From Baffinella frigidus (Eukaryota; Cryptophyceae; Cryptomonadales; Baffinellaceae), in NCBI GenBank assembly GCA_026770585.1, contig MU646967.1, positions 80,838 to 122,999 of the forward strand: a stretch of DNA of 42,162 bases, written 5' to 3'. The notes below the pieces were generated by a model. It saw nothing but the letters and a program-made list of their open reading frames with translations, made no database searches and had not been told where the DNA came from. Made by a program: the position numbers and the translations under genes. Positions 1 through 8,204 of this stretch are shown here, in pieces. Position 1 is the first letter of the stretch, and each line of letters starts with the position of its first letter.

Positions 1-57
1 GGGTGTAGGGTTTCGGGTGTAGGGTTTCGGGTGTAGGGTTTCGGGTGTAGGGTGTAC
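1..57. repeat. Degenerate telomere-like array, intron of the WD40 gene
   Basis: Repeats of GGGTGTAGGGTTTC fill the first 57 bases. On the minus (sense) strand of the WD40 gene this is C-rich. A GT donor on the minus strand at 57-56 starts this intron, which runs off the left edge. Confidence 0.75.
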
Positions 58-1016
58 AGCGTCGGAGTGCCCCTTGCGGCACAGCAGCTCCGCCCCGCTC
101 GCGTCCCAGAGCTTCCAGGTGCGGTCACGGCACCCTGCCACACAGATCGGTCCATTGGTTTTCGTGGCCCTGATTAACAAAAGCTCAGTACAAAAACTTG
201 TTGTTATCCGATATTTCGACCGGATCTTCGACCCAGCTCTTCCACGTGCGGTCGCGGCACCCTGCTCGGGGGATCCCAGCTCTGTCTCAGGCTGTTTCGG
301 CTCACCAGTTTGGTGAACCCCGGCTCTTTTCCACGCCAAAGTTGACGGGATTGTACCGCAGACCCAGCATGTCAACTTGAGAATAGTCGGTCACCCCGAG
401 TGAGGCAGAGCTAGGGATGGGCGAGTGCCGACAAGGTCACAAGCGCGGGCACCTCTTGGCAAGACACCAGCCTGCCATGTTCGGGAACAGCACGCGCACT
501 GACCTCCCGAGTTTGTGGAAAGCTGGGGCAAGCTTTGTTGGCATCAAGACCGTCTTCAAGTTTGGTTCTAGCGATCACCGAGGGAGTTTGCGAGTGGGGG
601 AAACTGAGGCCAGCAGGCTCCATGCAGGGTGTCAAAGACTTTTGACGATTCGGGAGCGGCGCCAACACCCCCAGGGTTTGCAGGTGGGCCAAACCTGAGG
701 CCAGCAGGCTGCCATCGGAGGACATCGCGACGCAGAGGACCGGAAGCGAGTGCCCCTGGTGGTGCTCCACGTTGAGCAAGCTGTCTCCCGTCAGGGCGTT
801 CACCACCCGCAGCCGCCCAGACGCCGTCCCGACCGCAATCGTCCCGCCGTTCCGTGGCGTGCCGGGCAGCGGGTCCTCCTCGGGCGGCGCCCAGCTCCGC
901 GCCAGCTGCGTGAGGCTTTTCCCAAGATCTCGCCCGAGCCCCATCAATGCGGACGCCGCGCTCCAGGGCTTCGCCGCCGCGCTCTCATCGGGAAGACGGG
1001 CGCGCACGGGCAGCAT
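58..1016 (-). CDS. WD40-repeat protein, 5' part (continues off the left edge)
   Basis: Two exons are visible on the minus strand: 1016-695 and 134-58. Joined, they give 133 codons in frame, ending at a phase-0 donor. The first 60 residues are Ala/Arg/Leu-rich with no clear domain. From about residue 63 the protein reads as beta-propeller blades: TASGRLRVVNALTGDSLLNV, then a GH-SDG-LLASG blade closed across the intron by CRDRTWKLWDASG. The GH dipeptide and the closing LWD are the WD40 signature; such propellers are protein-interaction scaffolds. The start is the first Met of the open frame, 105 bp from the divergent neighbour. The 560-bp intron holds family A element A1 and two echoes of its own flanking exons: 604-632 repeats the end of exon 1, and about 232-267 repeats the start of exon 2. 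The rest of the gene lies outside the window, so the subfamily cannot be assigned. Confidence 0.8.
271..419 (-). mobile_element. Family A element A1 (short TIR element in an intron)
   Basis: It starts with AGCTCTGTCTCAG and ends with GAGTGAGGCAGAGCTAGG, imperfect terminal inverted repeats. Inside is the near-palindrome GGCTCACCAGTTTGGTGAA, then CTCTTTTCC, AAGTTGACGG, GTACCGCA and GTCAACTTGAGAATAGTC. The same ordered motifs recur at least ten times in the window. It is about 150 bp with no coding capacity. Copies of neighbouring exon sequence lie on both sides of it. Confidence 0.8.
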
Positions 1017-1121
1017 GGTAGTCGGTGAAGGGGTGCAGGTTCAAAGCTGCGATCAAACCGGTCTGCAGGGCCGTGCTACACAAAAACCTTTTTTTCCGGG
1101 GTCGCATCTGTATCGGAGGCC
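1017..1121. promoter_or_regulatory. Putative bidirectional promoter / 5' leader interval
   Basis: Only about 105 bp separate the first Met of the minus-strand WD40 gene and the first Met of the plus-strand plastid-targeted gene, so both leaders and core promoters must overlap here unless transcription starts within coding sequence. No TATA box is evident. A T-run (CTTTTTTTCC) lies at about 1088-1098. This is inferred from gene arrangement alone. Confidence 0.4.
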
Positions 1122-2744
1122 ATGCCGATGCGCTCCGTGCTCGCCCTCACCCTCGGGGCTGCGGTCGCCGAGGCCTTCATGCTCTCCAACGGCGGCGTCG
1201 CCGCGCCAGCGCTCAGGGCTCGCGCCCCGCAGGTTGCGGCACAGTCTGTGCCAGCAGGGCTGGTGTCGCGCGCTGCCGCCACACCCAAGGCCCGGGCAAG
1301 GCTCGCGCTGCGCATGTCGGGCCTTCCTGCGCCCGCCGATCGTCCTTCGCCCTTCGAACCGGATTCTGACATGGCGAGGGGAGCGCGGATCCCCGACGGA
1401 GCGTACGAGGAGCTCTCCGCGTGGCTTTCGGTGAGACCCCGACGACCCAGCGCCGAGAAAGCCAGCGGGTGCAGCAGATTTGGACAGTGGCATCGAGTTC
1501 TAGGGAGCGAGGGGCATGCATTCGCCCGGGTCAACGTTCCCGGACACTAGCCGCCTCTCGAACCCCGCCTGTGCATGCCCCTCGCTCCCTAGCTAGAACT
1601 CGCCACACTGTGTGCGCTTACAGAGGGAGGGATGGCAGGAGGAGGTCGCGCAGTGGCTCGACGACGAGTGGATCGAGCGAAGCGTGCACCGCGACATCGG
1701 CAGCCTCGCCGGGAAGCTCATCGAGGAGGCGCGCCGCGCGGGGGACCAGGTGCGCTCCCTAGCTCCCACCAGCCCTAACAGTGGGAGCAAATCCTCTTTG
1801 TCCTAGCCCCCTGATGTGTACCACAGATCGCCAGATTCCGGCGACCTGTGGTACAAATCAAGCGGATTGAAAACAGGCGATTTGCGACCACGACGAGGGC
1901 TGATGGTCTGTCTCAGTCTTATTTGGGCTCACCGATTTGGTGAGCCCGGGCTCTTCTCCGCTCCAAAGTTGAGTCAGACTTTTACTTTCTTCGTACCGCA
2001 AACCCTGCCTGTCAACTTGGGGACAGTGTGAGAGTCAACCCGAGTGAGGCAGACCAGCTTCACATACTTGGGTGTCTAATCCTGCCGCGCCGAGTGTTTA
2101 GTAGCGTTTTTATGACCCCAAAACCGCGCCGTTTCCAGGACGTGACCACCCTCATGTTCGCGGTTGCGGACGGGATGGCGAAATTCGACTTCTACGAATC
2201 CGACGTCAACCAGTTCGACGTGCCTCCCCCCCTCCCACCCCGAAACCTGAAACCCAAAACCCGAAACTGTAAACCGTAAACCCGAAAACCCAAAACCGAA
2301 ACCGTTAAACCGAAATCCGAAACCGTAAACCCTCACCCCAAAACCCTAAACCCTAAACCCTAAACCCTGAACCCTGAACCCTACCACGTTAGGTGGCGAA
2401 CAAGGTGTCGGACCTCCTCCTGCAGAGCGCTGGTGCAAACGCCCCTCCACACCCTCCACCCCACACTTCACACCCTAAAACCAAAACCCTAAACCCTAAA
2501 CCCTTAAACCTACACCCCAGACCATAAACCCTGAACCCTGAACTGCAAATATTGAACCCTGAACCCCAAACCCTAAACCCTAAACCCTAAACCCTAAACC
2601 CTAAACCCTAAACCCTAAACCCCCAAACCCTAAAACCCCAACCCTCAACCCTAAACCCTAAACCCTAAACCCTTGCGTGCAGGGACGGACGTGTGCTGCA
2701 CGCAGCAGCCTTACAAGGCCTTCCCAGGGTACCCCGAGGTCTGA
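1122..2744 (+). CDS. Plastid-targeted protein of unknown function (5 exons, 205 aa)
   Basis: Exons 1122-1430, 1624-1749, 2139-2219, 2393-2432 and 2683-2744 join in frame to 206 codons including TGA. The N-terminus is a signal peptide (MPMRSVLALTLGAAVAEA) followed at once by Phe (AEA|FML). An Ala/Arg/Pro-rich, acid-poor stretch then runs to about residue 65. This bipartite layout with a Phe at the cleavage site is how plastid import is encoded in algae with red-derived secondary plastids. The mature part is acidic and helical: WQEEVAQWLDDEWIERSVHR, then FAVADGMAKFDFYESDVNQF, VANKVSDLLLQ, and a C-terminus with CCTQQPYKAFPGYPEV. I do not recognise the family. All introns are GT-AG and carry mobile or telomere-like sequence: a 105-bp hairpin element, family E and A elements, then CCCTAAA arrays. 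The exon joins are supported by frame only. Confidence 0.72.
1497..1601. mobile_element. Short hairpin (MITE-like) element in intron 1 of the plastid-targeted gene
   Basis: TTCTAGGGAGCGAGGGGCAT at 1498 is repeated inverted as ATGCCCCTCGCTCCCTAG at about 1575. The arms are about 24 bp around a loop of about 50 bp. It fills half of a 193-bp intron. I saw no second copy elsewhere in the window. Confidence 0.6.
1813..1904 (+). mobile_element. Family E repeat copy
   Basis: The segment begins GATGTGTACCACAGATCGCC and continues with ACCTGTGGTACAAATCAAGC and ACGAGGGCTGATGG. Related sequence occurs near 18130-18210 (CTGTGGTGGAAATCAAGCG, GAGGGCTGAAGG), 21860-21930 (GGATGTGTACCACAGCTCGC) and 26086-26135. 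It abuts element A2 here and A10 at 18124, so E and A may be parts of one composite unit. Confidence 0.5.
1905..2055 (-). mobile_element. Family A element A2
   Basis: Terminal repeats are TGGTCTGTCTCAGTCT and GAGTGAGGCAGACCA. The internal palindrome GGCTCACCGATTTGGTGAGC is followed by CTCCAAAGTTGAG, GTACCGCAAACC and GTCAACTTGGGGACAGTGTG. It lies inside the intron between exons 2 and 3 of the plastid-targeted gene. Confidence 0.8.
2229..2390 (+). repeat. Degenerate-to-perfect CCCTAAA array in an intron
   Basis: Units drift from CCCGAAACC to CCGAAACCGTAAACC and end as perfect CCCTAAACCCTAAA. C-rich on the sense strand, it directly precedes the acceptor at 2391-2392. Confidence 0.85.
2466..2680 (+). 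repeat. CCCTAAA telomere-like array in an intron
   Basis: More than ten perfect CCCTAAA heptamers are interspersed with CCCTGAA and CCCCAAA variants. It makes up nearly all of the last intron of the plastid-targeted gene, C-rich on the sense strand. Confidence 0.9.
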
Positions 2745-3499
2745 AAACACCACTCGGAACGCCTTAGACCGCTCGAGAGCGAACTCTGCACATAGAAGAC
2801 AGTCAGGGCCAGAACCTGGTCTTGGCTTTCAGGTGAAAGTCCCTCAAGACTTGGCCGAGGGCAGCGATGGTCTGAAACTCCACTAAGCCTCTCGCGCCGC
2901 CCCTGCTAGGTCCCTAAGGTCCTTTAGGTTTCGCGAACTCCCACATAGGCGGACACTGGAAACACGGACACTGGAACTGATCCCAACCCGGCCTCCGTGG
3001 GGGAGGATGCGTGTGATCGTGTTGGTATCAGTAAAAGTCGCTTACCCTACGCCTCTCCTTGTCTGCTTGCGAATCCACGCCAGTTCACACGTTGAAATGT
3101 CACACCGCAGCGTTTTAGGAGTTATGGCGCACGGTGTGCTTGCTTGACAGGGTGCAGCGTTTAGGTTTCAGGTTTTAGGGCTACGCGTTGAGGGGTTAGG
3201 GCTAAGTTTTGGCATGGTTTCGGAGGAGCCGAGCGACTCCCATCTGTGAGAATACGGTGTCCAACACCTCCTCGCCACAGTCATCTCGCGGGTGTCCAAC
3301 GTGAACCCTAACTCGTAAACCCTCAACACTAAACCACTCGGCCGTAAACTCTCAACGGTTTAGGGTTCACCTCCTCGGCCTCTGTTGATTCGGGACCAAC
3401 CGAGGCGACCGACCAACTAAGCCAACAGGTTTCAGGGTGTAGGGTTTTCGGGGCAAGGTGAAGGGTGTAGGGTTTCAGTTAAGGGCTTGGGGTTCAGTG
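2745..3499. other. Intergenic stretch with G-rich telomere-like fragments
   Basis: I see no convincing exon here. TTTAGG-type degenerate repeats occur at about 3160-3210 and 3425-3495. A short duplication, GGTGTCCAACRYC, appears at about 3259 and 3290 and again at 3510-3530 (GTGTCCAATGTCT twice). Confidence 0.5.
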
Positions 3500-6146
3500 A
3501 TGTCTCGGTGTCCAATGTCTGGGTGTCCAATGTCTATTGACCGACCGGGTCGAGTGCGGGGGGCGCAGGATCCCAACTCCGTGACGGTGCCTGAGGTTGT
3601 ACGGGGAGGGGACGAGGGGGGTGGGGGGAACGAGGGGGAGGCCGGGGGCGGGAAGAAGGAAAGCGCCTTCCCCGTGATGCTGCCGCAAGGGGAGGTGGAG
3701 AAGTGGGTGTTCCTGCAGCAGGGTATCGACGGTCGCATGGACCCTGCGCTCCTCAACCACGCCGTCCTCTCCGCCCTCGGGTCTGATTCCACCCCTAAGA
3801 TCACAAATCTCACCCTTAATATACCGAATTCCACCCTGAAGATAACAAACGTCACCCTTAATGCAACAAACTCCACCCTTGAGACAACACAGAAGTGTGT
3901 AACCTACACGGTCTGCAGCGGGAGGGTACCTAGGGAGAAGACTGAGCATGGGCCCTGCGCTCCTCAACTGCGCCGTCCTCTCCGCCCTCGGGTCCGCCCT
4001 CTTCCAGCTTTACAGCGACCACACGTGTTTTGTATTTATACTATTTTGTATTTAATACAGTGCAGTGCATTTAGGTATGTTTTTATGATAAAGAAGGTGC
4101 GAACGAGAGCGCGCCCCGCACGACTGATCCGGGCAGGTTTTGCTCACACAAAAATCGTGGGGGGCTGTCTCGTAACGCGTTGCTGCCGTCCGTGCAGGGT
4201 GGAGTGGCGGGCAGACGACTCCAACAAGTGAGAACCCCCGTGCACCCCCCCCCTCCGCCGCCCTTCTTTCGCCCCCACGCTCTCGGAATACTGTCTAGCT
4301 CTGCCTCACTCGGGTGACCAACAATCTTTAAGTTGACATGCTGGGTGTGCGGTTCAAATTCGTCAACTTTGGGGCGGGGACGAGCCCACGCCCACCACAT
4401 TGGTGAGTCCAAATGGACAGAGACAGAGGTAGATACTGTGTTGCTTTGAAAGCCGGGAATGGTGGTGCTCCGGAGGCAATCCGACGCTGCCAAGCTTGCA
4501 CGCGCCTCTTCAAAGCTTGCATCCCCGCCTCTTCAAATTTCTCCTCCCGAGGGTTAGCGTTTAGGGGTTAGCGTTCAGGGGTTAGCGTTCAGGGTTCCTG
4601 ATTTATGGGTTAGGGGTAAATCCTACATGAGTAGGGGTTCTAACCCACGGGCGTTTCCGCGCAGGGTGATTATAGACACGTCCAAGGTGGACAAGGAGCT
4701 GTGGGCATCCCTCGAGTGGGGCGCGCAAGGCTCTGTCCCCGACTTTGTCTTGGACCCCCGGGTCGCACGACAGCTCATGGTGCCTCCCAACACACGTCTG
4801 TTTCCCCGTTGGAAATGGGGGTGACGGCCACCTGGCCGGGCCCTCGGTGAGAGACTTTACGGTTGGCGTGTTTGTACGGGGGGGGGTCCGATTCCTGGCC
4901 GTCTCCTGGAACACACCCGCGCTCGTTTGAGGTTCGGAGGGCTGTTGAGAACCTGCGCGGTGGACACGGAGCTGTGGGCTTCGCTTGATTGGGAGGGGGA
5001 GGGGTCCGTGTCGGACTTGGTTTTGGACCCCTCACCGCCAGAGAGCAGCAGGCGTCACCCCCGTTTCCAACTGGCAAACAGTCGTCCTCTCTTGTTTGGC
5101 TGGTCGCCGTTCCACGCGAGGCGTTGAACGGCGAGCAAGCCTATATTTCAACTCTCCAATTTGTACATGTGAAGCATTCTTGGTGGGAATTGGAACCGTG
5201 CCTACCGCTTTTCGGTAGGGAACGTGACCAACTCTCATACAAACCTGGACGTGCGCCTGCAACCGACATTTAAATAGAGGACTTGCGCCGCCTCGAGTGG
5301 TTACCCCCATCTCATCGTCTATGCGCTTGACAACAATTACTTTACAAGGGCGTTTTTTACTTTACAAAGGTGCTTTACTTTACAGAGAGCCCCCCCTGTT
5401 GCAGGAAACGTTGGAGGAGAGGCTGCAGGATTGCAACCGCGAAGTCGAGGATCTGGATGCCGTCCTCGAGGCCCTCCTCGGACAGGTAACCCCAGAACCC
5501 TAATTCCGGGCCTGTATATCCCGAGGCGGGCCTGGCTATCCCGAGGTGGGCCTATCCAACCCGAAGCGGGCCCATCCCATGTCGTTCCTGATGCGAGCCT
5601 GCCCCATGCCGTTCCTTGTGGGGGCTGACGCAGGCGCTTGTCACGCCGAGGGCAGGCATGCAGCGGGCCGAAGCTTCAGGGTTCAGGGGTTGCAACCCAC
5701 GCACGCGATTGCAGCAGGCGCTTGGCATGCAGCGGGCAGAAGCTTCAAGTGGGGGTGGTTCGGATGATCTTGACCCTAAACCTTAAAGCCTGCACCCTAA
5801 AGCCTGCACCCTAAACCCTAAACCCTAAACCCTAAAACCTAAATCCTAAATCCTAAACCCTAAACCCTAAACCCTAAACCCTAACCCTAAACCCTAAACC
5901 CTAAACCATGGGGCGCTGTGTAGTCCAGCGGGCAGCATCCAACTTCATCGCATAAGCACTGAACCTCACCATCAGCTCTAAACCCTAAACACCGCACAGT
6001 AAGCACTAAACACAGACCCCCTCCCCATCCCCCCGGACCCCAAAATTCCTGGATGCTATCCCCTAACCCCTAAACCCTAAACCCTCAACCAGGAGGCGCT
6101 GCTCATGCAGCGGGCAGAAGCCAACCCAGACTTCCTCGCGCGCCAG
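3500..6146 (+). CDS. Unrecognised multi-exon gene, helical/coiled-coil product (incomplete model)
   Basis: Four exons join well: 4198-4227, 4665-4779, 5405-5485 and 6093-6146 (VEWRADDSN / VIIDTSKVDKELWASLEWG / ETLEERLQDCNREVEDLD / EALLMQRAEANPDFLARQ). An upstream exon is clear from its reading (EVEKWVFLQQGID, MDPALLNHAVLSALG), within an open frame at 3500-3790, but its start and donor are uncertain. I could not place what follows 6146 firmly. The product is charged and helical, with a short coiled coil at EERLQDCNREVEDLDAVLEA. I do not recognise the family. Echoes are abundant: 3948-4000 repeats about 3737-3787; 4944-5035 repeats about 4680-4757; 5653-5678, 5722-5748 and 5909-5950 are decayed copies of the 6093 exon start; and 6327-6360 repeats 6130-6170. 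Confidence 0.55.
3790..3892 (+). repeat. Short tandem repeat inserted between exon copies
   Basis: About four units of roughly 24 bp share CACCCTTAATRYAMCRAAY and CCACCCTKAAGATAACAAA. They lie between the 3737-3787 exon segment and its echo at 3948-4000. Confidence 0.65.
4294..4435 (+). mobile_element. Family A element A3
   Basis: It starts CTAGCTCTGCCTCACTCGGG and ends CAGAGACAGAGGTAG. Internal motifs are AAGTTGACATGCTGGGTGTG, CGTCAACTTTGGGGCGG and CACATTGGTGAGTCC. It lies in an intron of the unrecognised gene, in plus orientation. Confidence 0.8.
4780..5095. repeat. Inverted repeat flanking an exon echo
   Basis: CGTTGGAAATGGGGGTGACG at about 4806 pairs with CGTCACCCCCGTTTCCAAC at about 5053, and the pairing extends through ACACGTCTGTTTCC / GGCAAACAGTCGTCC. 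Between the arms lies a second, diverged copy of the ELWASLEWG exon (ELWASLDWE, 4970-5035). This looks like an element that captured or duplicated the exon end. Confidence 0.6.
5767..5910 (+). repeat. CCCTAAA telomere-like array
   Basis: Perfect and near-perfect CCCTAAA units, C-rich on the gene's sense strand, lie between echoes of the 6093 exon. Confidence 0.9.
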
Positions 6147-6465
6147 GTTGCGAGCACCCCCCCTTGAAACCACTTCACACTGCCCCCCCCCCCTGGATCC
6201 ACTTACAAGTGACCGACGCCAATCTTCCCCGGATTTCCGGGGAAGATTGGTCACGTTACTGACGAAAGGATTTGCAATTTGTAAGGGAATCGTTCAGATG
6301 GACCGATTCCCGAAAAGGCGGTTTCCATCTCGCGTCAGGTTGCGAGCCCCCCTTTAAAACAAAATGGATCTCGTACCAGAGCGTTTTAGAATTCTACCAC
6401 GGTCCCGAGTTTACAATCGACTTGTGGCGAGTTTGCCGCCACTCCACACCTGAAAGAGCCCCCCC

Positions 6466-6628
6466 CACGCAGCGGACTACAAAGGGATTTCTTGAATAAC
6501 CCGGGATTGGATAATCCATAGACCCTACGGTAGGCCATACCGTAGGGACATATGGGGGTTCCTACGGATAAGGTGACAAATTTTGGTTGGGACTCGGCCA
6601 TCTTTTCCCTTGGTAGCCCGCTGTGCGG
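6466..6628. mobile_element. Family C element C1
   Basis: Its imperfect terminal inverted repeats are CACGCAGCGGACTACAAAGG and CCCTTGGTAGCCCGCTGTGC. The interior has AATAACCC, GGATAATCCATAGACCC, CCGTAGGGACATATGGGGG and TCCTACGGATAAG. Four related copies occur in the window. About 163 bp, no coding capacity. Confidence 0.8.
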
Positions 6629-6699
6629 CGTACCAATGATGACTCGTTTTTTCTTTCCTGCTGCGAACGAAGCCTGCGCGGATTAGTTACCCGCCCTGG

Positions 6700-6821
6700 T
6701 ACAGGGGTACCTCGCTCATAAGAAAACGCCCCCCCCCCTAAGACCACCATAGGGCCCTGGGCATAGCCCTACTGTAGGGTCCTAGGTGGAGGCGCTTTCT
6801 TATGAGCGAGGTACCCCTGTG
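6700..6821. mobile_element. Family B MITE B1
   Basis: Long terminal inverted repeats (ACAGGGGTACCTCGCTCATA ... TATGAGCGAGGTACCCCTGT) extend through AAGAAA and a C-run, with GACCACCATAGGGCCCT / CTACTGTAGGGTCCTAG in the centre. About 122 bp. It is one of eight similar copies. Confidence 0.9.
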
Positions 6822-6948
6822 CACAATCGCCGTGTTTTTAGTCAACTGACGTACTCTCTGGCAGGCGTGCGTCGCATGGCTCCACCACTTCGGAGGGTAT
6901 TGATCGCTGGTCAAGTCATGGTCAAACCACCTCGAGAGCAACAGCTGT

Positions 6949-7070
6949 GCAGGGGTACCTCCTCTAATAAGGAGCCGCGCCCCCCCCTAGGACCACCGTA
7001 GGGCCAAAAGTCTCGGCCTACTGTAGGGTCCTGGGAGGGTGCGCCTCCTTATGGGCGAGATAGCCATGTA
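6949..7070. mobile_element. Family B MITE B2 (diverged ends)
   Basis: Same architecture as B1 but with altered termini: GCAGGGGTACCTCCTCTAAT and CTTATGGGCGAGATAGCCAT. The centre is GGACCACCGTAGGGCC / GGCCTACTGTAGGGTCCT. It is only about 130 bp from B1. Confidence 0.8.
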
Positions 7071-7496
7071 GTCGAACACGGCCTCCTCGGGTGGGAATAC
7101 ATCTGTGGTCAAACAAGGCTTCTTCCGGATGAAAGACATGGTGGCCATCTTCGTTGTGATATGACTGCACGCGGATTTTCTCTCTGATGCGTCGCATGGC
7201 TGCACTACAGGGTTGAAGGGGTCCGATTCTGTACAGCAGGCCTTTTCCTAGCATCCGAGCGCAGGACCTAGGGCGGTCCTAGAGGCTCCTAGCAACAGGC
7301 CTAACGTAGGACCGTACATGGGTTACTCGCGTTCCAGAGATTCTAGTGCGCATCCCCCATCCCCACGCGTGCCACCAACCTGCCTGTGTCCGGCGACATC
7401 GCAGCAAGGCCCCCATCAAACTCCGCAACTGTGTGTGCCTGCACCTCCCACTTCAATTTTAGGTCCTTTGCCCGGTCGCCTCCTCTACGAGCGCTA
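7071..7496. other. Intergenic, no gene recognised
   Basis: No exon is supported. A partial family B core is visible at about 7263-7315 (GACCTAGGGCGGTCCTAG, CCTAACGTAGGACC). Confidence 0.4.
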
Positions 7497-7614
7497 CATA
7501 AGTACCTCGCTCATAAGAAACCGCCCCCCCCCTAGGACCACCATAGGGTGGTCCTAGGTGGCCTACTGTAGGGTCCCAGGTGGGGTCAGTTTCTTATGAG
7601 CGAGGTACCCCCTG
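7497..7614. mobile_element. Family B MITE B3
   Basis: GTACCTCGCTCATAAGAAAC opens it and GTTTCTTATGAGCGAGGTAC closes it. The core is GGACCACCATAGGGTGGTCC. The 5' ACAGGG end is degraded to ACATAA. Confidence 0.85.
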
Positions 7615-8150
7615 CACCCGGCCATCCCCAAGACCAACGGCCAGCATCCTCCGCAGCACTTGCAGCTCCCTTCCGTCTTGACGCGGAAGCAGAGAGAGAA
7701 GTGTGTGTGTGTGAGAGAGGGAGAGAGGGAGGATGATAATCCTTTACTCCATTTAGGTCCTTTCCTTCAGGTCCTTGAGGTTTTAATTTCTCCCAACATA
7801 TGCCAACGACACGCCCTTCCGTAGAAAGCACTGCAAAGAAAGCATGTTTGCTTTCGGGACGCGTTTCGCTTTCCAGTGCAGAGGCTCGTGAAGAGGGGAT
7901 ACAGGGTGGTTCTCTTGGGGTGTTTGGAGGTAAAAAAGGAAAAAAAGTCCACAAACTTCCTCTAAAGTCATCTGTTGACATTTGAAAAATCAACTTGTCA
8001 ACTTTTCGAGAATCTCGCACGGCTGGGCGGGGGCTTGCGCGCGAAAGGGGACAGAAGGAGAGGGTTCTTGAGTGCAAGAACCGTCTTGCAAGATGTCGAC
8101 GATCAATGTTAGGACCCAGCCCTTCCGATCCCCTGATCCCCTCTCCACAG

Positions 8151-8204
8151 GTGCCTCACCATCGCTCGGTAGGCCAGCAAGCGGAAATCCGCCTTCGACG
8201 ATGA
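8151..8204 (+). other. Possible terminal exon overlapping the DRG start (speculative)
   Basis: After an acceptor CCTCTCCACAG, a phase-0 frame reads [17 protein letters not shown] then TGA. That TGA overlaps the DRG start codon (ATGA at 8201-8204). It could be the last exon of the upstream unrecognised gene, whose last firm exon ends phase 0 at 6146. Nothing else supports it, and it may simply be DRG leader. Confidence 0.15.
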
